From NCBI GenBank assembly GCA_025358085.1, contig JANYKT010000102.1, positions 18,440 through 82,439 of the forward strand: a stretch of 64,000 nt of DNA. The letters run 5' to 3'. Position 1 is the stretch's first letter. Each line of letters begins with the position of its first letter. A program made the translations under genes and the position numbers. The notes beneath the pieces were generated by a model that was not told the origin of the DNA, did not search any database, and saw only the letters and a program-made list of their open reading frames with translations. Positions 45,102-54,761 of the stretch are shown piece after piece. The stretch comes from Deltaproteobacteria bacterium (GTDB taxonomy: Bacteria; Myxococcota; Myxococcia; Myxococcales; 40CM-4-68-19).

Positions 45102-46613
45102 ATGTCGTCATTCCAGAAATCGGTTGTGGCGCTTTTCGCCGCCGCGCTCTCGCTCGTGGGTTGTTCCGACTGCAAGACGATGAAAGCCAACGGCAGCGCC
45201 CTGTCCGGCCTCGTCTGCGGAGGCGAGGGCAGCGCCGCGCTCGAGCCGCCGCCGGCGGTGCCGAGCGCGTGCCAGCCGCGCGCGGTGATGCCCAACTTCT
45301 TCAAGCTGCTCGACGGCAACGACCCGGCACTCGCCGGAGTGCGCGCGGTCGTCAAGGATCTGGGCACCCCGGTTTGCGAGGTCACGCCCGCTGCCTGCAG
45401 CAGCGACGATCAGTGTCAAGTCGGCCTCTGCACCAACGGCGCCTGCGCGTGCACGGCCGAGTACAGCCCGCTCGCGAACATTCTCGGCTTCACCTTTGGC
45501 GGCCTCGCCACCGTCACAGACCCTGTCAGGAACCCTCCCGAACCCGGCGCGGTCGGCGTGCCCGGCTGCCTCTCGGCGGGTGACGCCGCCCTCTTGCTCC
45601 CGGCCCAGCGCAATCGCATCTGCGAGCTGCGCCGCGCGCTCGACGTGCTGCTCCAGCAGAAGGGCGGGCAAAAATTGCTCGACGATCCGAACGTGCACCG
45701 CGTCACCATCGCGCTTCTCGATTATGTCCAGGGCAAGCCGCCTTTCACCGCGGCCCACTACGATCTCATGACCGGCATCGGCCGTATCGCGGGCGCCGAC
45801 TCCAGCGTCTGCGATCAGGGCGCGGGTTGGTCGCTCATCGACAACCTGCTCGGCTACCTCACGCCGGCCGTGGCGCAGAAGCAGCTCGCGGCTATCCAGA
45901 CGCTGCTCGCCGACCCGAACACCAAAGACTTCCTGCGGACTTTCTCGCAGGGGAGCTCGGCCACCGGCCGCCAGAGCGTGATCGTCCTTTTGCACGCGCT
46001 GCTCCCCTCGCTCCTGGCTGCGAAGAGCGGCGACGACGTGCTTGCTACTCTCAAGCCGGTACTTGACCAGATCGACAACGGCAACTTCCCGCGGACCTTC
46101 AAGGACGAGGTGCACGCGGTCGCCAGCAACACCGCGTCGCTGCTGGCGCCCGCCAATCTGGTGCTCGCGCCGCTCCAGAAAGTGCTCGCCTGCGCCGGGA
46201 GTGCGGCGGTGCGCTGTGCCAACCCCGCCAGCTGCGACAAGAACGACGACGAGCTGCTCGGCGCAGCTTACGATCTGATCTCGCTGCCAGAGACGGGCGG
46301 CGGCATCGACCTCGCAACGCTGCTCGGCGCGGTCACGAGGCTGGTCACGCTCGACGCAACCGGACAGACCGCGCGCACCCTCCGGATGGTGGTCGAGGGC
46401 ATCAAAGGCAGCGATGACCCCACCGAACCGCACGAAGTGCGGGACGCCGTTGCCGCGCTGACCCGGCAGGCGCTCACCGCCACCGAGGCGCAGCGGCTGG
46501 TCCCCGCCGTCGAGTTGCTCATCGACCGCCACGTGGTCACCGAAATCTTCAGCCTGCTCCAGGACCTCCTCTACCAGTGCACTCCGCCCGTGCCTTCGAG
46601 AACCTCCAAATGA
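45102..46613 (+). CDS. Large lipoprotein of unknown function
   Basis: This 503-residue protein has a signal peptide ending in a lipobox LVGC at Cys21. Residues ~90-115 contain a Cys-rich stretch (CSSDDQCQVGLCTNGACAC) like the disulfide repeats common in myxobacterial surface lipoproteins. The rest is mainly helical, Leu/Ala-rich. Its stop overlaps the FadL-like gene start (ATGA), so it is probably a partner of that barrel. Function unknown. Confidence 0.78.
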   Translation: MSSFQKSVVALFAAALSLVGCSDCKTMKANGSALSGLVCGGEGSAALEPPPAVPSACQPRAVMPNFFKLLDGNDPALAGVRAVVKDLGTPVCEVTPAACSSDDQCQVGLCTNGACACTAEYSPLANILGFTFGGLATVTDPVRNPPEPGAVGVPGCLSAGDAALLLPAQRNRICELRRALDVLLQQKGGQKLLDDPNVHRVTIALLDYVQGKPPFTAAHYDLMTGIGRIAGADSSVCDQGAGWSLIDNLLGYLTPAVAQKQLAAIQTLLADPNTKDFLRTFSQGSSATGRQSVIVLLHALLPSLLAAKSGDDVLATLKPVLDQIDNGNFPRTFKDEVHAVASNTASLLAPANLVLAPLQKVLACAGSAAVRCANPASCDKNDDELLGAAYDLISLPETGGGIDLATLLGAVTRLVTLDATGQTARTLRMVVEGIKGSDDPTEPHEVRDAVAALTRQALTATEAQRLVPAVELLIDRHVVTEIFSLLQDLLYQCTPPVPSRTSK

Positions 46614-47917
46614 AGCGCGTCGTTGCCGTCGCCGTTGTGTCCCTTCTCTCGTCCGCTGCCCGCGCCAATCCCTTCGAGCTGTTCGGCTACACGCCGCGCG
46701 CCATCGGCATGGGCGAGGCCATGACCGGCGTCGCCGACGATCTGGCCGCGAGCTTCTACAATCCGGCCGGTCTGATCGGCCACAAGAAGGCGGAGTTCGG
46801 CCTCGGCTTCGCCGACACCATCTCGCAGTTGCACATCGACCGGGCGAACAACTCTGCGTCCGCGCCCTTGAGTTCGCAGGTGGAGAATTCACCGCGCTTC
46901 GAGCTGGGCATCATCTTCCCCCTCGGCGGCGAGCTCCTCAAGGACCGGGTGGTGATCGGCATCGGCGGCGGCCACCCGGTGGGGTCGCTCATCCGCGTGC
47001 AGACCGTGGACCAGTCGCACCCGCAGTTCTACATGTACCAGAGCAAGGCCCAGCGCTTTGCGCTCAACACCGCCATCGCCATCCGCATCATGAATGGTCT
47101 CTCCATTGGTGGCGGCGTCCAGATCACCGCCGAGCAGATCGGCAGCGTCGACTTCAAGCTGGATGTGGCCTCGCGCACCTTCAAGGCCCGCGACATCACC
47201 GTCAACCTCAACACCGTGCCGACTCCGACCGCGGGCATCTTGATCGAGCCCACCGACAGCATCAAGCTGGGGCTCTCCTGGCGGCGCGAATCACGGCTCT
47301 ATTACACGCAGCCGACCAACATCGATCTGGGCGACATCGGCGCGCTCAAGCTGGACGTGCAGGGCCTCGCGCAATACTGGCCCGACGTCTTCAGCGCCGG
47401 CATCAGCATCAAGCCGACCCGCCGGGTGCTGATCGCGGCACAGGTGGATTACCTCCGCTGGAGCAAGTCGCCCAACGACCAGGTCTCGGTGAAGGTTACG
47501 CCGAGCGGCACGGTGCTGGCGGGGCTCGGACTCGACGCGCTGCTCGGCTTCAGCTCACAGGACGCGCGCCCCGGCTTCTCCGACATCCTCGAGCCGCACC
47601 TTGGCGTCGAGTACATGGCGACGGACCTGCTCACCCTGCGTGCGGGTGCCTGGGTGCGGCCGCCGGTCACGCCGGACCAGAATGGAACCACCAACTATCT
47701 CGACAACTTCACCGAAGCCGTTTCTGGCGGGCTGTCCTTCCGCTTTACCGACCCCTTGCGGGTCTTCACCGACCCGGTCACCCTGGACCTCGCGGGACAG
47801 TTCATCTTCGCGAATGAGCGCAGCGACCGGAAGGCGCAGCTGGCGAACCCGTCCGGAAGCGCCAGCTGGGGCGGCATGCTCTACAACTTCTCGGCGATGC
47901 TCCGTTATCTGTACTGA
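46610..47917 (+). CDS. FadL/OmpP1-family outer-membrane transporter
   Basis: The 435-residue protein starts with a signal peptide ending AARA|NPF, followed by GMGEAMTGVADDLAASFYNPAGLIG, the FadL N-terminal hatch signature. The body has long amphipathic strands and ends in an aromatic residue (YLY), as expected for a 14-strand barrel. FadL relatives import hydrophobic compounds such as fatty acids or aromatic hydrocarbons. It is translationally coupled to the lipoprotein upstream, which suggests a joint outer-membrane complex. Confidence 0.88.
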   Translation: MKRVVAVAVVSLLSSAARANPFELFGYTPRAIGMGEAMTGVADDLAASFYNPAGLIGHKKAEFGLGFADTISQLHIDRANNSASAPLSSQVENSPRFELGIIFPLGGELLKDRVVIGIGGGHPVGSLIRVQTVDQSHPQFYMYQSKAQRFALNTAIAIRIMNGLSIGGGVQITAEQIGSVDFKLDVASRTFKARDITVNLNTVPTPTAGILIEPTDSIKLGLSWRRESRLYYTQPTNIDLGDIGALKLDVQGLAQYWPDVFSAGISIKPTRRVLIAAQVDYLRWSKSPNDQVSVKVTPSGTVLAGLGLDALLGFSSQDARPGFSDILEPHLGVEYMATDLLTLRAGAWVRPPVTPDQNGTTNYLDNFTEAVSGGLSFRFTDPLRVFTDPVTLDLAGQFIFANERSDRKAQLANPSGSASWGGMLYNFSAMLRYLY

Positions 47918-47996
47918 GTTCAGGCGTTGCTGCTGGCCGGTCGTCGATGGTCGCTTGACGGTCGCTTCCAAATCGCTCGCGGGTTATTCACGATCG

Positions 47997-49334
47997 GTGA
48001 GCGACGAAGAACATGTGAAATCGGGGCGGCTGCGCCGGATGGGACGGCTCGCGTATCTGACCGCGCGCACCACCGGAGACCTGCTGGCGGCCCAGGCGCG
48101 CCGCAAGATCGCAGGCGCGACGGGTGGCTCCACGGACGCCGAGCTCGACCTGCGCAAAGCAGCGGAGCGCATCCTCGGGACGCTGGGGGAGCTGAAAGGC
48201 GCGGCGCTCAAGCTCGGGCAGGCGCTGGCCATGGACCCCGACGCGCTGCCGCCCGAGGCGCGGTCCATCGTTGCCAAGCTGCTTTCGCAGGCGCCGCAGC
48301 GGATGCCTTTCGAAGCCGTTGTGCAGGTGGTGCGTGATGAATTCGGCAAGCACCCCGACGAGCTGTTCGAAAGCTTCGATCGGGAGCCCCTTGCCGCGGC
48401 TTCGCTGGGGCAGGTTCACGGCGCGCGGCTGAAGGAAGGCCTGCACGGCAGCGGCTCGCGCGACGTGGTGGTGAAGGTGCAGTACCCGGGCGTTGACAAG
48501 GCACTGGAGAGCGACCTCGCCAATGCGTCGGTGCTGGTCAAAGGCTTCGCGCTCACCGGCGAAACGCTCGATGGCCGGCCGTACTACGACGAGCTGCGGG
48601 CATCACTTCTCCGCGAGCTCGACTACCGCGAGGAGGCGCAGCAGGCGCGCGAATACGCGCGCGCCGCCCGGCACTATCCAGAGCTGGTGGTTCCCAAGCC
48701 CATCGACGCACTCAGCGGCCGGCGCGTGCTTTGCCTCGAGCGGCTGCGCGGTCCGTCGCTGCTCGACGCCATCGAGTCGCAAGCCGACGACGCCGAGCGG
48801 TTCCGCATCGCGCGCCTGCTGGTGTTCGCGATCTGGGGGCCGTTCTTCTCGGACCGGCTGATCCACGCCGACCCGCATCCGGGCAACTTCCTGGTGCTGC
48901 CCGACGGCAGGCTGGGCGTGCTCGATTTTGGTGCCACCAAGCGGTTGTCCGAGAATTTCGCGGGCGTCTACCGCGGGTTCCTGCACGCGCTGGCGAACGG
49001 CTTGCCGCGGCCCGCAGTGGGGCCGGCTCTGACGCGCGCCGGATTTCGCTTCATCGGCGATGACCAGGAAGAAGCGTACGACTTCTGCGACCGGCTGGCC
49101 GACATCGTCGAGAAGCCGTCGTTCAAGGACGACTACGATTTCGGTTCGGACGCCATGGTGGTCGCGGCGCGGAAGCTGTTCCAGAGCGAGCCGCGGCTGG
49201 CACTCTCGATCAAGCCGCCGGCCGAAGCGCTGCTCTTCTACCGGGCTGCCGCCGGGCTGGCGCAGGACCTCCGGCTGCTCAAGGCGGGCGGACAATTCCG
49301 GCCGTTGTTGAAGGAGATCGAAGACCGCGCGTGA
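47997..49334 (+). CDS. ABC1/UbiB-family atypical kinase
   Basis: The 445-residue protein shows the ABC1/AarF/UbiB family motifs: KLGQALAMDPDALPPE (~80-95, the KxGQ region), VVVKVQYPG with the ATP-site Lys (~161-169), HADPHPGNFLVL (~293-304) and VLDFGATKRL (~309-318) with the Asp of the DFG-like motif. Members assist ubiquinone synthesis or lipid homeostasis and have atypical ATPase activity. No quinone gene is nearby. The GTG start is chosen because the conserved sequence begins soon after, but the ribosome binding site is weak. Confidence 0.88.
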   Translation: MSDEEHVKSGRLRRMGRLAYLTARTTGDLLAAQARRKIAGATGGSTDAELDLRKAAERILGTLGELKGAALKLGQALAMDPDALPPEARSIVAKLLSQAPQRMPFEAVVQVVRDEFGKHPDELFESFDREPLAAASLGQVHGARLKEGLHGSGSRDVVVKVQYPGVDKALESDLANASVLVKGFALTGETLDGRPYYDELRASLLRELDYREEAQQAREYARAARHYPELVVPKPIDALSGRRVLCLERLRGPSLLDAIESQADDAERFRIARLLVFAIWGPFFSDRLIHADPHPGNFLVLPDGRLGVLDFGATKRLSENFAGVYRGFLHALANGLPRPAVGPALTRAGFRFIGDDQEEAYDFCDRLADIVEKPSFKDDYDFGSDAMVVAARKLFQSEPRLALSIKPPAEALLFYRAAAGLAQDLRLLKAGGQFRPLLKEIEDRA

Positions 49335-49346
49335 TACAGCGGCGAG

Positions 49347-50543
49347 ATGGAACGCGCACGCAATCTGGTCATCGACGGAGCGCAGCTCGCGCAGCTGGTC
49401 TCGACGGTTCAGCAAGAAGAGCGCATCGGCCTCGACACCGAGTCGAACGGCTTTCACGCTTACTACGAAAAAGTGTGCCTGGTGCAGGTCGCCACGGCCA
49501 ACACCGACTGGGTGGTCGACCTCATCGCGGTCGATCTCAAACCGCTCATCCCCCTGCTGGCGGACGCGAAGCGCGAGATCATCCTCCACGCCGCCGAGTA
49601 CGACGTTCTCTGCATGAAACGCGACTACGGCCTGACCTTCGGGCGCATCTTCGATACGCACGCGGCGGCCAAGGTGCTGGGCATCGAGCGGGTGGGGCTG
49701 CACAACCTGCTCGAGGATGAGCTGGGCATCAAGACCACAATCGACGAGCAGAAGAGCGATTGGGGCAAGCGGCCACTGTCCGCGCAGCAAATTGAGTACG
49801 CCTTCGCCGACGTGCAGTTCCTGCTGCCGCTGCGCGACCAGATCGACGGGAAGCTCAAGGCGAAGGGGCTCGAGCGCGAGGCCCAGGCGGAGTTCGCGCG
49901 GCTCACTGCCAAGGAGCCGCGGGTCCGCGAATTCGATCCCGAGGCCTGGCAGCGAATGAAGGCCGCGCGCACGCTGGACGGCCACGGGCGCGCGGTGCTG
50001 CGGGAGCTGTTCCTGCTGCGGGACCGACGCGCGCGCGACTTGAACCGGCCGCCGTTCAAGGTGCTGTCGGACCTGTTCCTCTCGGAGGTGTCGCGGCGGC
50101 TGCCGAAGACGGAAGAGGAAATGCTGCGGGTCCCCGGGGTCTCGGCGGGTGGCCTCAAGCGCGTGGCTGAAGACGTGCTCGAAGCGGTGCGGCAAGGGCT
50201 GTCGGCCGAGCCGCTGGCAAAGCCCAAGGCGGCCGGCGCCCCGAATGGGCGTTGGCGCAAAGGGGGTCCGGGTGCGCCGCCCCCTGAGGTGGAGGAGCGC
50301 TTCGAGCGGCTGCGCGCGTGGCGCAAGACGCGGGCAGAGGCGCGCAAGGTTGAGGTGCAAGTCATCGCGCCCAACGCTGTACTCATGGCCGTGGCGCGGA
50401 TCGCGCCGGACAACCTTCCGGCTCTCGGCGCGGTCGATGGGATGGACCCATTCCGCGTTGAGCAGTACGGCTCAGAAATGCTCGAGGTGCTAAAGGCGCC
50501 TTCGCCCAAGGCGCCTGCGCCGCAGCAGGGCCAGTTGCTCTAG
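49347..50543 (+). CDS. rnd: Ribonuclease D
   Basis: RNase D is a 3'-to-5' exonuclease that trims tRNA and other small RNA precursors. The 398-residue protein has the DEDDy catalytic set: Asp and Glu in GLDTESNGF (~28-36), Asp in HAAEYDVL (~75-82), and Tyr/Asp in EYAFADVQFL near 150. An HRDC domain follows (~205-290), and the last ~100 residues are Pro/Ala/Lys-rich. It ends at a CTAG shared with the convergent transglycosylase. Confidence 0.93.
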   Translation: MERARNLVIDGAQLAQLVSTVQQEERIGLDTESNGFHAYYEKVCLVQVATANTDWVVDLIAVDLKPLIPLLADAKREIILHAAEYDVLCMKRDYGLTFGRIFDTHAAAKVLGIERVGLHNLLEDELGIKTTIDEQKSDWGKRPLSAQQIEYAFADVQFLLPLRDQIDGKLKAKGLEREAQAEFARLTAKEPRVREFDPEAWQRMKAARTLDGHGRAVLRELFLLRDRRARDLNRPPFKVLSDLFLSEVSRRLPKTEEEMLRVPGVSAGGLKRVAEDVLEAVRQGLSAEPLAKPKAAGAPNGRWRKGGPGAPPPEVEERFERLRAWRKTRAEARKVEVQVIAPNAVLMAVARIAPDNLPALGAVDGMDPFRVEQYGSEMLEVLKAPSPKAPAPQQGQLL

Positions 50544-52714
50544 AAGGCCGCGCCTGACCGGAGCTTCGGCACGGTGGCAGAGAGCCGTGGGGGCGAGCCG
50601 CCAGCGAGGATGCGGTACGCGCTCCAGGCTCCGGCGACGACCTTGATGTACTTGCGCGTCTCTCGATAAGGGATCTCTTCGACCCATCGATCAATTGGCT
50701 CGCCTTTGCCGTGGTCGGCCCACGGTGCCGCCACGCGCGGGCCGGCGTTGTAAGCAGCGGCGGCCAAAGTGGCGTCGCCGAAGCGCCCCAACAGCTCGGC
50801 CAGATACCAGGCGCCCAAGTCGATGGCGGTCCCGGGAACGGTGAGGTCCTGGTCGGTCAGCGGGGGCCGCCCGAGCACCAGCGCCGCCCGTCGCGCCGTC
50901 GCGGGGAGCAGCTGCATCAGCCCCACGGCGCCAGCGGCGCTGCGCGCGTCGGCCTTGAACAAGCTTTCGCGGCGCATCACCGCCAGCAGGAGATACGGGT
51001 CGATGCCGGTTCGCCGCGCGCTCGAGGCCACTTCGGCTGGGAAGGCTGCAGGGTAGGCGGCGGCGAGCGCGGCGCGAAGCCGGGAAGGAAGCGCCTCCAG
51101 CCGCGGCAACTTGCTGCGGGCGCCGAGCAGCGAGTCGCCCAGCGCCATCGATCGATCGAAGCGGCGCGCGTGCTCGTAGACGGGGAGCGCGTCGGCCGGA
51201 TCGCCGTGCTCATGGATGAACCGGTCCGCTTCGGCTGCTGCGTCCGCGAGAAAGCCCATCCGCGCAAGCTGGTCGGCGAGCGCCAGCCGCGGAGGCTGCG
51301 GCACCGCGGTCGCCTTCGGTGCTGGCGGAGGGAGGGGAGGAGGGAAGGGCGCGGGCTCAGCGGCCGTCTGGCCCAGCCGCTCGCGCGCCAGCAGTCCGTA
51401 CCAGCCCAGCGGGTCCAGGTCCGCGGCCCGCCGCAAGAGCTGCCCTGCCTGCTTTGGCTTGCCGGCGCGCGCTTGCCAGTAGGTTCCTTGCGCGCGCTCC
51501 TCGTCGCTCTGGGCGCTGGCGGCGAACTCGGCGAAGCGCTCGACCGCATCGGACAGATGGTCTTCGTAAGAGAGCCAGGCCAGGCTCCAGCGCGCGGCGG
51601 CGGCGTTGGGACCGCTGCGCTGCGCGGATAGACGTGTCAGCCGCGCGCGGGCCAACGGCTTCCGGCCGGCGTCCAGATCCAGGCGAGCGGCGAAGAGCGC
51701 AGCTTCCTCGGCCTCCGGTGCCCCGGGAAAGCGACGGGCGAGGTCGTCGGCGATGCGGATGGCTTCGGGGTCGCGGCCGTGGCGGGCCCGATCGCGCGCC
51801 AGCAGCATCGATGCCTGCGCGGACACGTGCGGTGCTCCCTTGACCGCGGCGAGCAGCGAGGGGCCCGCGTCATTGCGCCGCCCGTCCGCCGCGAGTGCGC
51901 GCGCTTGGAGGAGCTGCGCTTCTGCCGCGTCCTCGCCAGTCGACGCCGCAGCCGCCGCCTGGGCCTGCGCTGCCGCAGCGCCGGGATGCCCTGCCGACAG
52001 CAACCGGGAGGCACGCAACAGCAGGTCGTGCCCCGTCGGCGCGGGCAGGGCGACGCCCAGTGCGAGCTCTTGATCGCGCGCTTGCTCGGCCCCGGGCAAG
52101 TCCGGATGCTGCAACCAGAGCGACCGCAGCAACAGCGCAGCATCGCGCCGCAGCGCTGGGTCGGCCCGCGCCTGCTCGACCACCGCCGCGGCGTGCAACT
52201 GCGCCAGCTGCGCACGCTGTTCCGTCGTCTGCCCCGCAAGCCCCGACGCCTGGAGAGCCTGTTGCGCCGCAGCCGCGAAATCGCGGTCTTCGAGCAGCCC
52301 GCGCGCAAGCAGCACCGCGGCCTGAACGCCGGCCGGGCCTTCCTCATCGAGCCGGATCGCCATCCTCAGCGGATCGAGCGACTCGTGAGCGTGCGCGGCG
52401 TTTAGTCGCGCCTCGCCCAGGAGCACCAGTGCGGTCGGCTCCAGGGCGGCAAGCTTGCCCGGCGTCTGCAGCCAGGGCCCCAGCACCGAGGCCGCCGCAT
52501 CGAAATGGCTTCCCAGGGAGAGCGAGCGAGCAAGGATCAGCGCGCACCGGCCATCTTCGGTCGCGCAGGTCCGAGCCTTGGCTGCAGCTGGGTCCAGCTT
52601 TGCGTCGGCAAGCAAGACACCCGCGTCCTCCCAAGGGGCTTGGGAAGCCCTCGCTGTTGGCTGGCAGACGAGCAGTCCCAGCGCGATGCCGGCCCCACCG
52701 ATCTTCGATTTCAC
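50540..52714 (-). CDS. Slt-type lytic murein transglycosylase
   Basis: This 724-residue periplasmic enzyme has a signal peptide (~1-24), a long alpha-helical superhelix of TPR-like repeats (~30-520) like the U and L domains of Slt70, and a C-terminal SLT catalytic domain (~565-705): AVMRRESLF with the catalytic Glu, GAVGLMQLLPATA, and AAAYNAGP. It cleaves glycan strands of peptidoglycan. It is longer than the 223-residue transglycosylase at 2620, which has no such repeat region. Divergent from the gene at 52836 and convergent with rnd. Confidence 0.9.
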   Translation of the reverse strand: MKSKIGGAGIALGLLVCQPTARASQAPWEDAGVLLADAKLDPAAAKARTCATEDGRCALILARSLSLGSHFDAAASVLGPWLQTPGKLAALEPTALVLLGEARLNAAHAHESLDPLRMAIRLDEEGPAGVQAAVLLARGLLEDRDFAAAAQQALQASGLAGQTTEQRAQLAQLHAAAVVEQARADPALRRDAALLLRSLWLQHPDLPGAEQARDQELALGVALPAPTGHDLLLRASRLLSAGHPGAAAAQAQAAAAASTGEDAAEAQLLQARALAADGRRNDAGPSLLAAVKGAPHVSAQASMLLARDRARHGRDPEAIRIADDLARRFPGAPEAEEAALFAARLDLDAGRKPLARARLTRLSAQRSGPNAAAARWSLAWLSYEDHLSDAVERFAEFAASAQSDEERAQGTYWQARAGKPKQAGQLLRRAADLDPLGWYGLLARERLGQTAAEPAPFPPPLPPPAPKATAVPQPPRLALADQLARMGFLADAAAEADRFIHEHGDPADALPVYEHARRFDRSMALGDSLLGARSKLPRLEALPSRLRAALAAAYPAAFPAEVASSARRTGIDPYLLLAVMRRESLFKADARSAAGAVGLMQLLPATARRAALVLGRPPLTDQDLTVPGTAIDLGAWYLAELLGRFGDATLAAAAYNAGPRVAAPWADHGKGEPIDRWVEEIPYRETRKYIKVVAGAWSAYRILAGGSPPRLSATVPKLRSGAAF

Positions 52715-52835
52715 GTTGCTCCTACAGGTACTTGCAGGTCGGACAGGAGGTGCTGAAGTTCTTCGCCGTTGCCGGTGAGTGGCGCCGGTTGACGCGTTCT
52801 GTTATATGCCCCCGCCTTTCAGGAGGTCTCAACGC

Positions 52836-53081
52836 ATGGCCGTCATGGCAAAGCCGTACCCGACCGAGATGACGACGCCCATCAGCCTCGAGGGCAATCG
52901 CAAGATGTCTGTCGAGGCTCACCGCAACCTGTTCTGCTCCGTTTATGATGAGTGCCTGAATGATGCCGTCAAGCGCGGGTGGAACAGCTTCACCTGCGTG
53001 CGTTGCCCAAACTATACGGTCACCGACGGCTCTCCGGAGCATTCGATCGAGGCTTTCGCGACGCAGCGAAAGTCCGCCTAG
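52836..53081 (+). CDS. Small cysteine-containing protein
   Basis: This 81-residue protein starts at an ATG with AGGAGG (52821-52826) upstream; a second Met three codons later is also possible. It has four Cys in two pairs (LFCSVYDEC and TCVRC), which may bind zinc or an iron-sulfur centre. Helical N-terminal half with a compact C-terminal end. The strong ribosome binding site argues for a real gene. It is divergent from the Slt gene and shares its CTAG stop palindrome with the CAP-like gene. Family not recognised. Confidence 0.75.
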   Translation: MAVMAKPYPTEMTTPISLEGNRKMSVEAHRNLFCSVYDECLNDAVKRGWNSFTCVRCPNYTVTDGSPEHSIEAFATQRKSA

Positions 53082-54529
53082 TTGGCGTAGAAAATCAGCA
53101 ACCATAGCCGGCCGGGTCCGTAAGTCTTCGAGCTCGCATAAATCGCCCCTGCCCCGATTCGCTTCCAACGCGCGTCGGCCAGATTCCGCGAGGACCTGGC
53201 CTCGTCCGGCGCACTGCCGACGAAAAGTTCGCCCACCACGCTTTTGAGTGTCGGGTCGCTTTCCAGCGCAGCCTGGGTGACATCTGGACGCAGCTTGAGC
53301 GTGTCCTGGAGGGCCACCTCGGCAACGGCGCTGCGAGCCACGGCGTCCAAATCAGGGCTCCGTTGCAGCGGCGGCAGCCTGCGCCTGGCGCGCTCCTGCG
53401 CAAGCAAATCGAGCGCATCGCGGGCTGGGTCCAGGGAGCCAACCACCGGCGCCGCGAGAACTTCGGTGAGGTAAAGCGCTGGCGCACCGTCTGGCGAGAG
53501 GCCCCGGGCCATGCCCAGACCGATCCGCCGATGCCGCGGATCCAGCAGATTCGCGAGATGCGCGGGCGACCCTGCGACCGCGGCGTGTGCGGTGATGGCG
53601 TCGTCCGAGAGGCCAATGTTCTCTCCCGCTGATCGATAGGCATAGCCCGCCTTGCGGAGCCTGTCGCCGAGGTTGCCATCGGTCGCGAGTACGTGCGCGA
53701 AGGTCCGGGTGCGGGCCATCTCCCGGCTGTGACCCTCGGCCACGGCGTCGAGTTCTGCGTCGCGCTGCAGGGGGGGCAGGCCCCGCGCGGATCGGAGCTG
53801 GCCGATCTCGGACTCAACCGCTTCGAGGCCGGTTCCCGTGGCCCGATGCGCGGGCGGGCGCGCGGGCCGCTCGACCCCGGCGAACACGCGGCGCAGCGCC
53901 AACACCTGGGGGCCGCCCGGACCCTCAGCGAGGACCTCGATGGAGTGCTCGCCCGTGGCGCGCAGGGAAACGCGGCCCGAGAAGCGCTCCCCGGTGGTCG
54001 CGAGCTTGAGCTCTTCGACATCGCCGCCGGGTCGGGTGACGAATAATTTAGGCTCGGAGAGGCCGGCCGCCAGCCGTCCTTTGATCTCCACGGAGTCGCC
54101 GGCACCCACCGAGCCGGGCACTGGCGAAAGTTCGGACGAGTGCTGCGCCGTCAGGGCCGCCACCAGCGCTTCGCCGGAAGGCAGAACGGCCGCTGCAACA
54201 CCGATGCGGTTGAAGCGGCAGGTCTTGGGGAAGAGTTCGCCCACCGCGCGGTCGGCCAGCGAGGGCGGCGAGACCGTGGCAACGCCCGCGACCGGCGAAG
54301 GCTCGCTCGATTCCAGCGACGAATAGAAGGATAGGGCGCTCCCGCTCAAGTCGCTGAGGCCGGCCTTGGCCGCGTTCACGAACGCGCGCGCTGCCACTGT
54401 CAGATCCGAATCGAAGGCGACCGGACGGTTCGGGCATGAGCCCGCCAAAGCGTCTTGTGCCGCCTTTTCGAGCTGGGATTGCGAAGGGAGTGCGGCCGCC
54501 GAAAGGAGCAGCACGAGCGCAAGCGACAT
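53078..54529 (-). CDS. Exported protein with three CAP-like domains
   Basis: The 483-residue protein starts at MSLALVLLLSAAALPS, a signal peptide. The middle domain (~250-385) is a canonical CAP/SCP domain: SAGENIGLS, SPAHLANLLDPRHRRIGLG. The N-terminal (~15-130) and C-terminal (~390-483) regions show degenerate copies of the same pattern (LDAVA-type helix and RIG-strand) without the catalytic-type His and Glu. A beta-sandwich linker (~140-225, GAGDSVEIKGRLA onward) separates the first from the second. CAP proteins are secreted and bind lipids or act as hydrolase-like modules. Function unknown. Confidence 0.82.
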   Translation of the reverse strand: MSLALVLLLSAAALPSQSQLEKAAQDALAGSCPNRPVAFDSDLTVAARAFVNAAKAGLSDLSGSALSFYSSLESSEPSPVAGVATVSPPSLADRAVGELFPKTCRFNRIGVAAAVLPSGEALVAALTAQHSSELSPVPGSVGAGDSVEIKGRLAAGLSEPKLFVTRPGGDVEELKLATTGERFSGRVSLRATGEHSIEVLAEGPGGPQVLALRRVFAGVERPARPPAHRATGTGLEAVESEIGQLRSARGLPPLQRDAELDAVAEGHSREMARTRTFAHVLATDGNLGDRLRKAGYAYRSAGENIGLSDDAITAHAAVAGSPAHLANLLDPRHRRIGLGMARGLSPDGAPALYLTEVLAAPVVGSLDPARDALDLLAQERARRRLPPLQRSPDLDAVARSAVAEVALQDTLKLRPDVTQAALESDPTLKSVVGELFVGSAPDEARSSRNLADARWKRIGAGAIYASSKTYGPGRLWLLIFYAN

Positions 54530-54761
54530 CTGCGAATCGTAGCGGAATTGACAGAAAGGATCGCGAAATTGCGAGCTCCGTAAGATATCCGATGCGTGGC
54601 CCGTGGGCCGTGCGCCAGAGTCTTTCGTCAGACGCGGAAGCGTCGGCTTGCCTGGCACGTCGCGTCTTTACGCTCGGCCTGCCGCTCATCACCCTGCACC
54701 AATTCTTCGGGCGGGCTTCCACGCATCGCCCAGGGTTTTGCACTGGGAAGGGGAACGCCGG

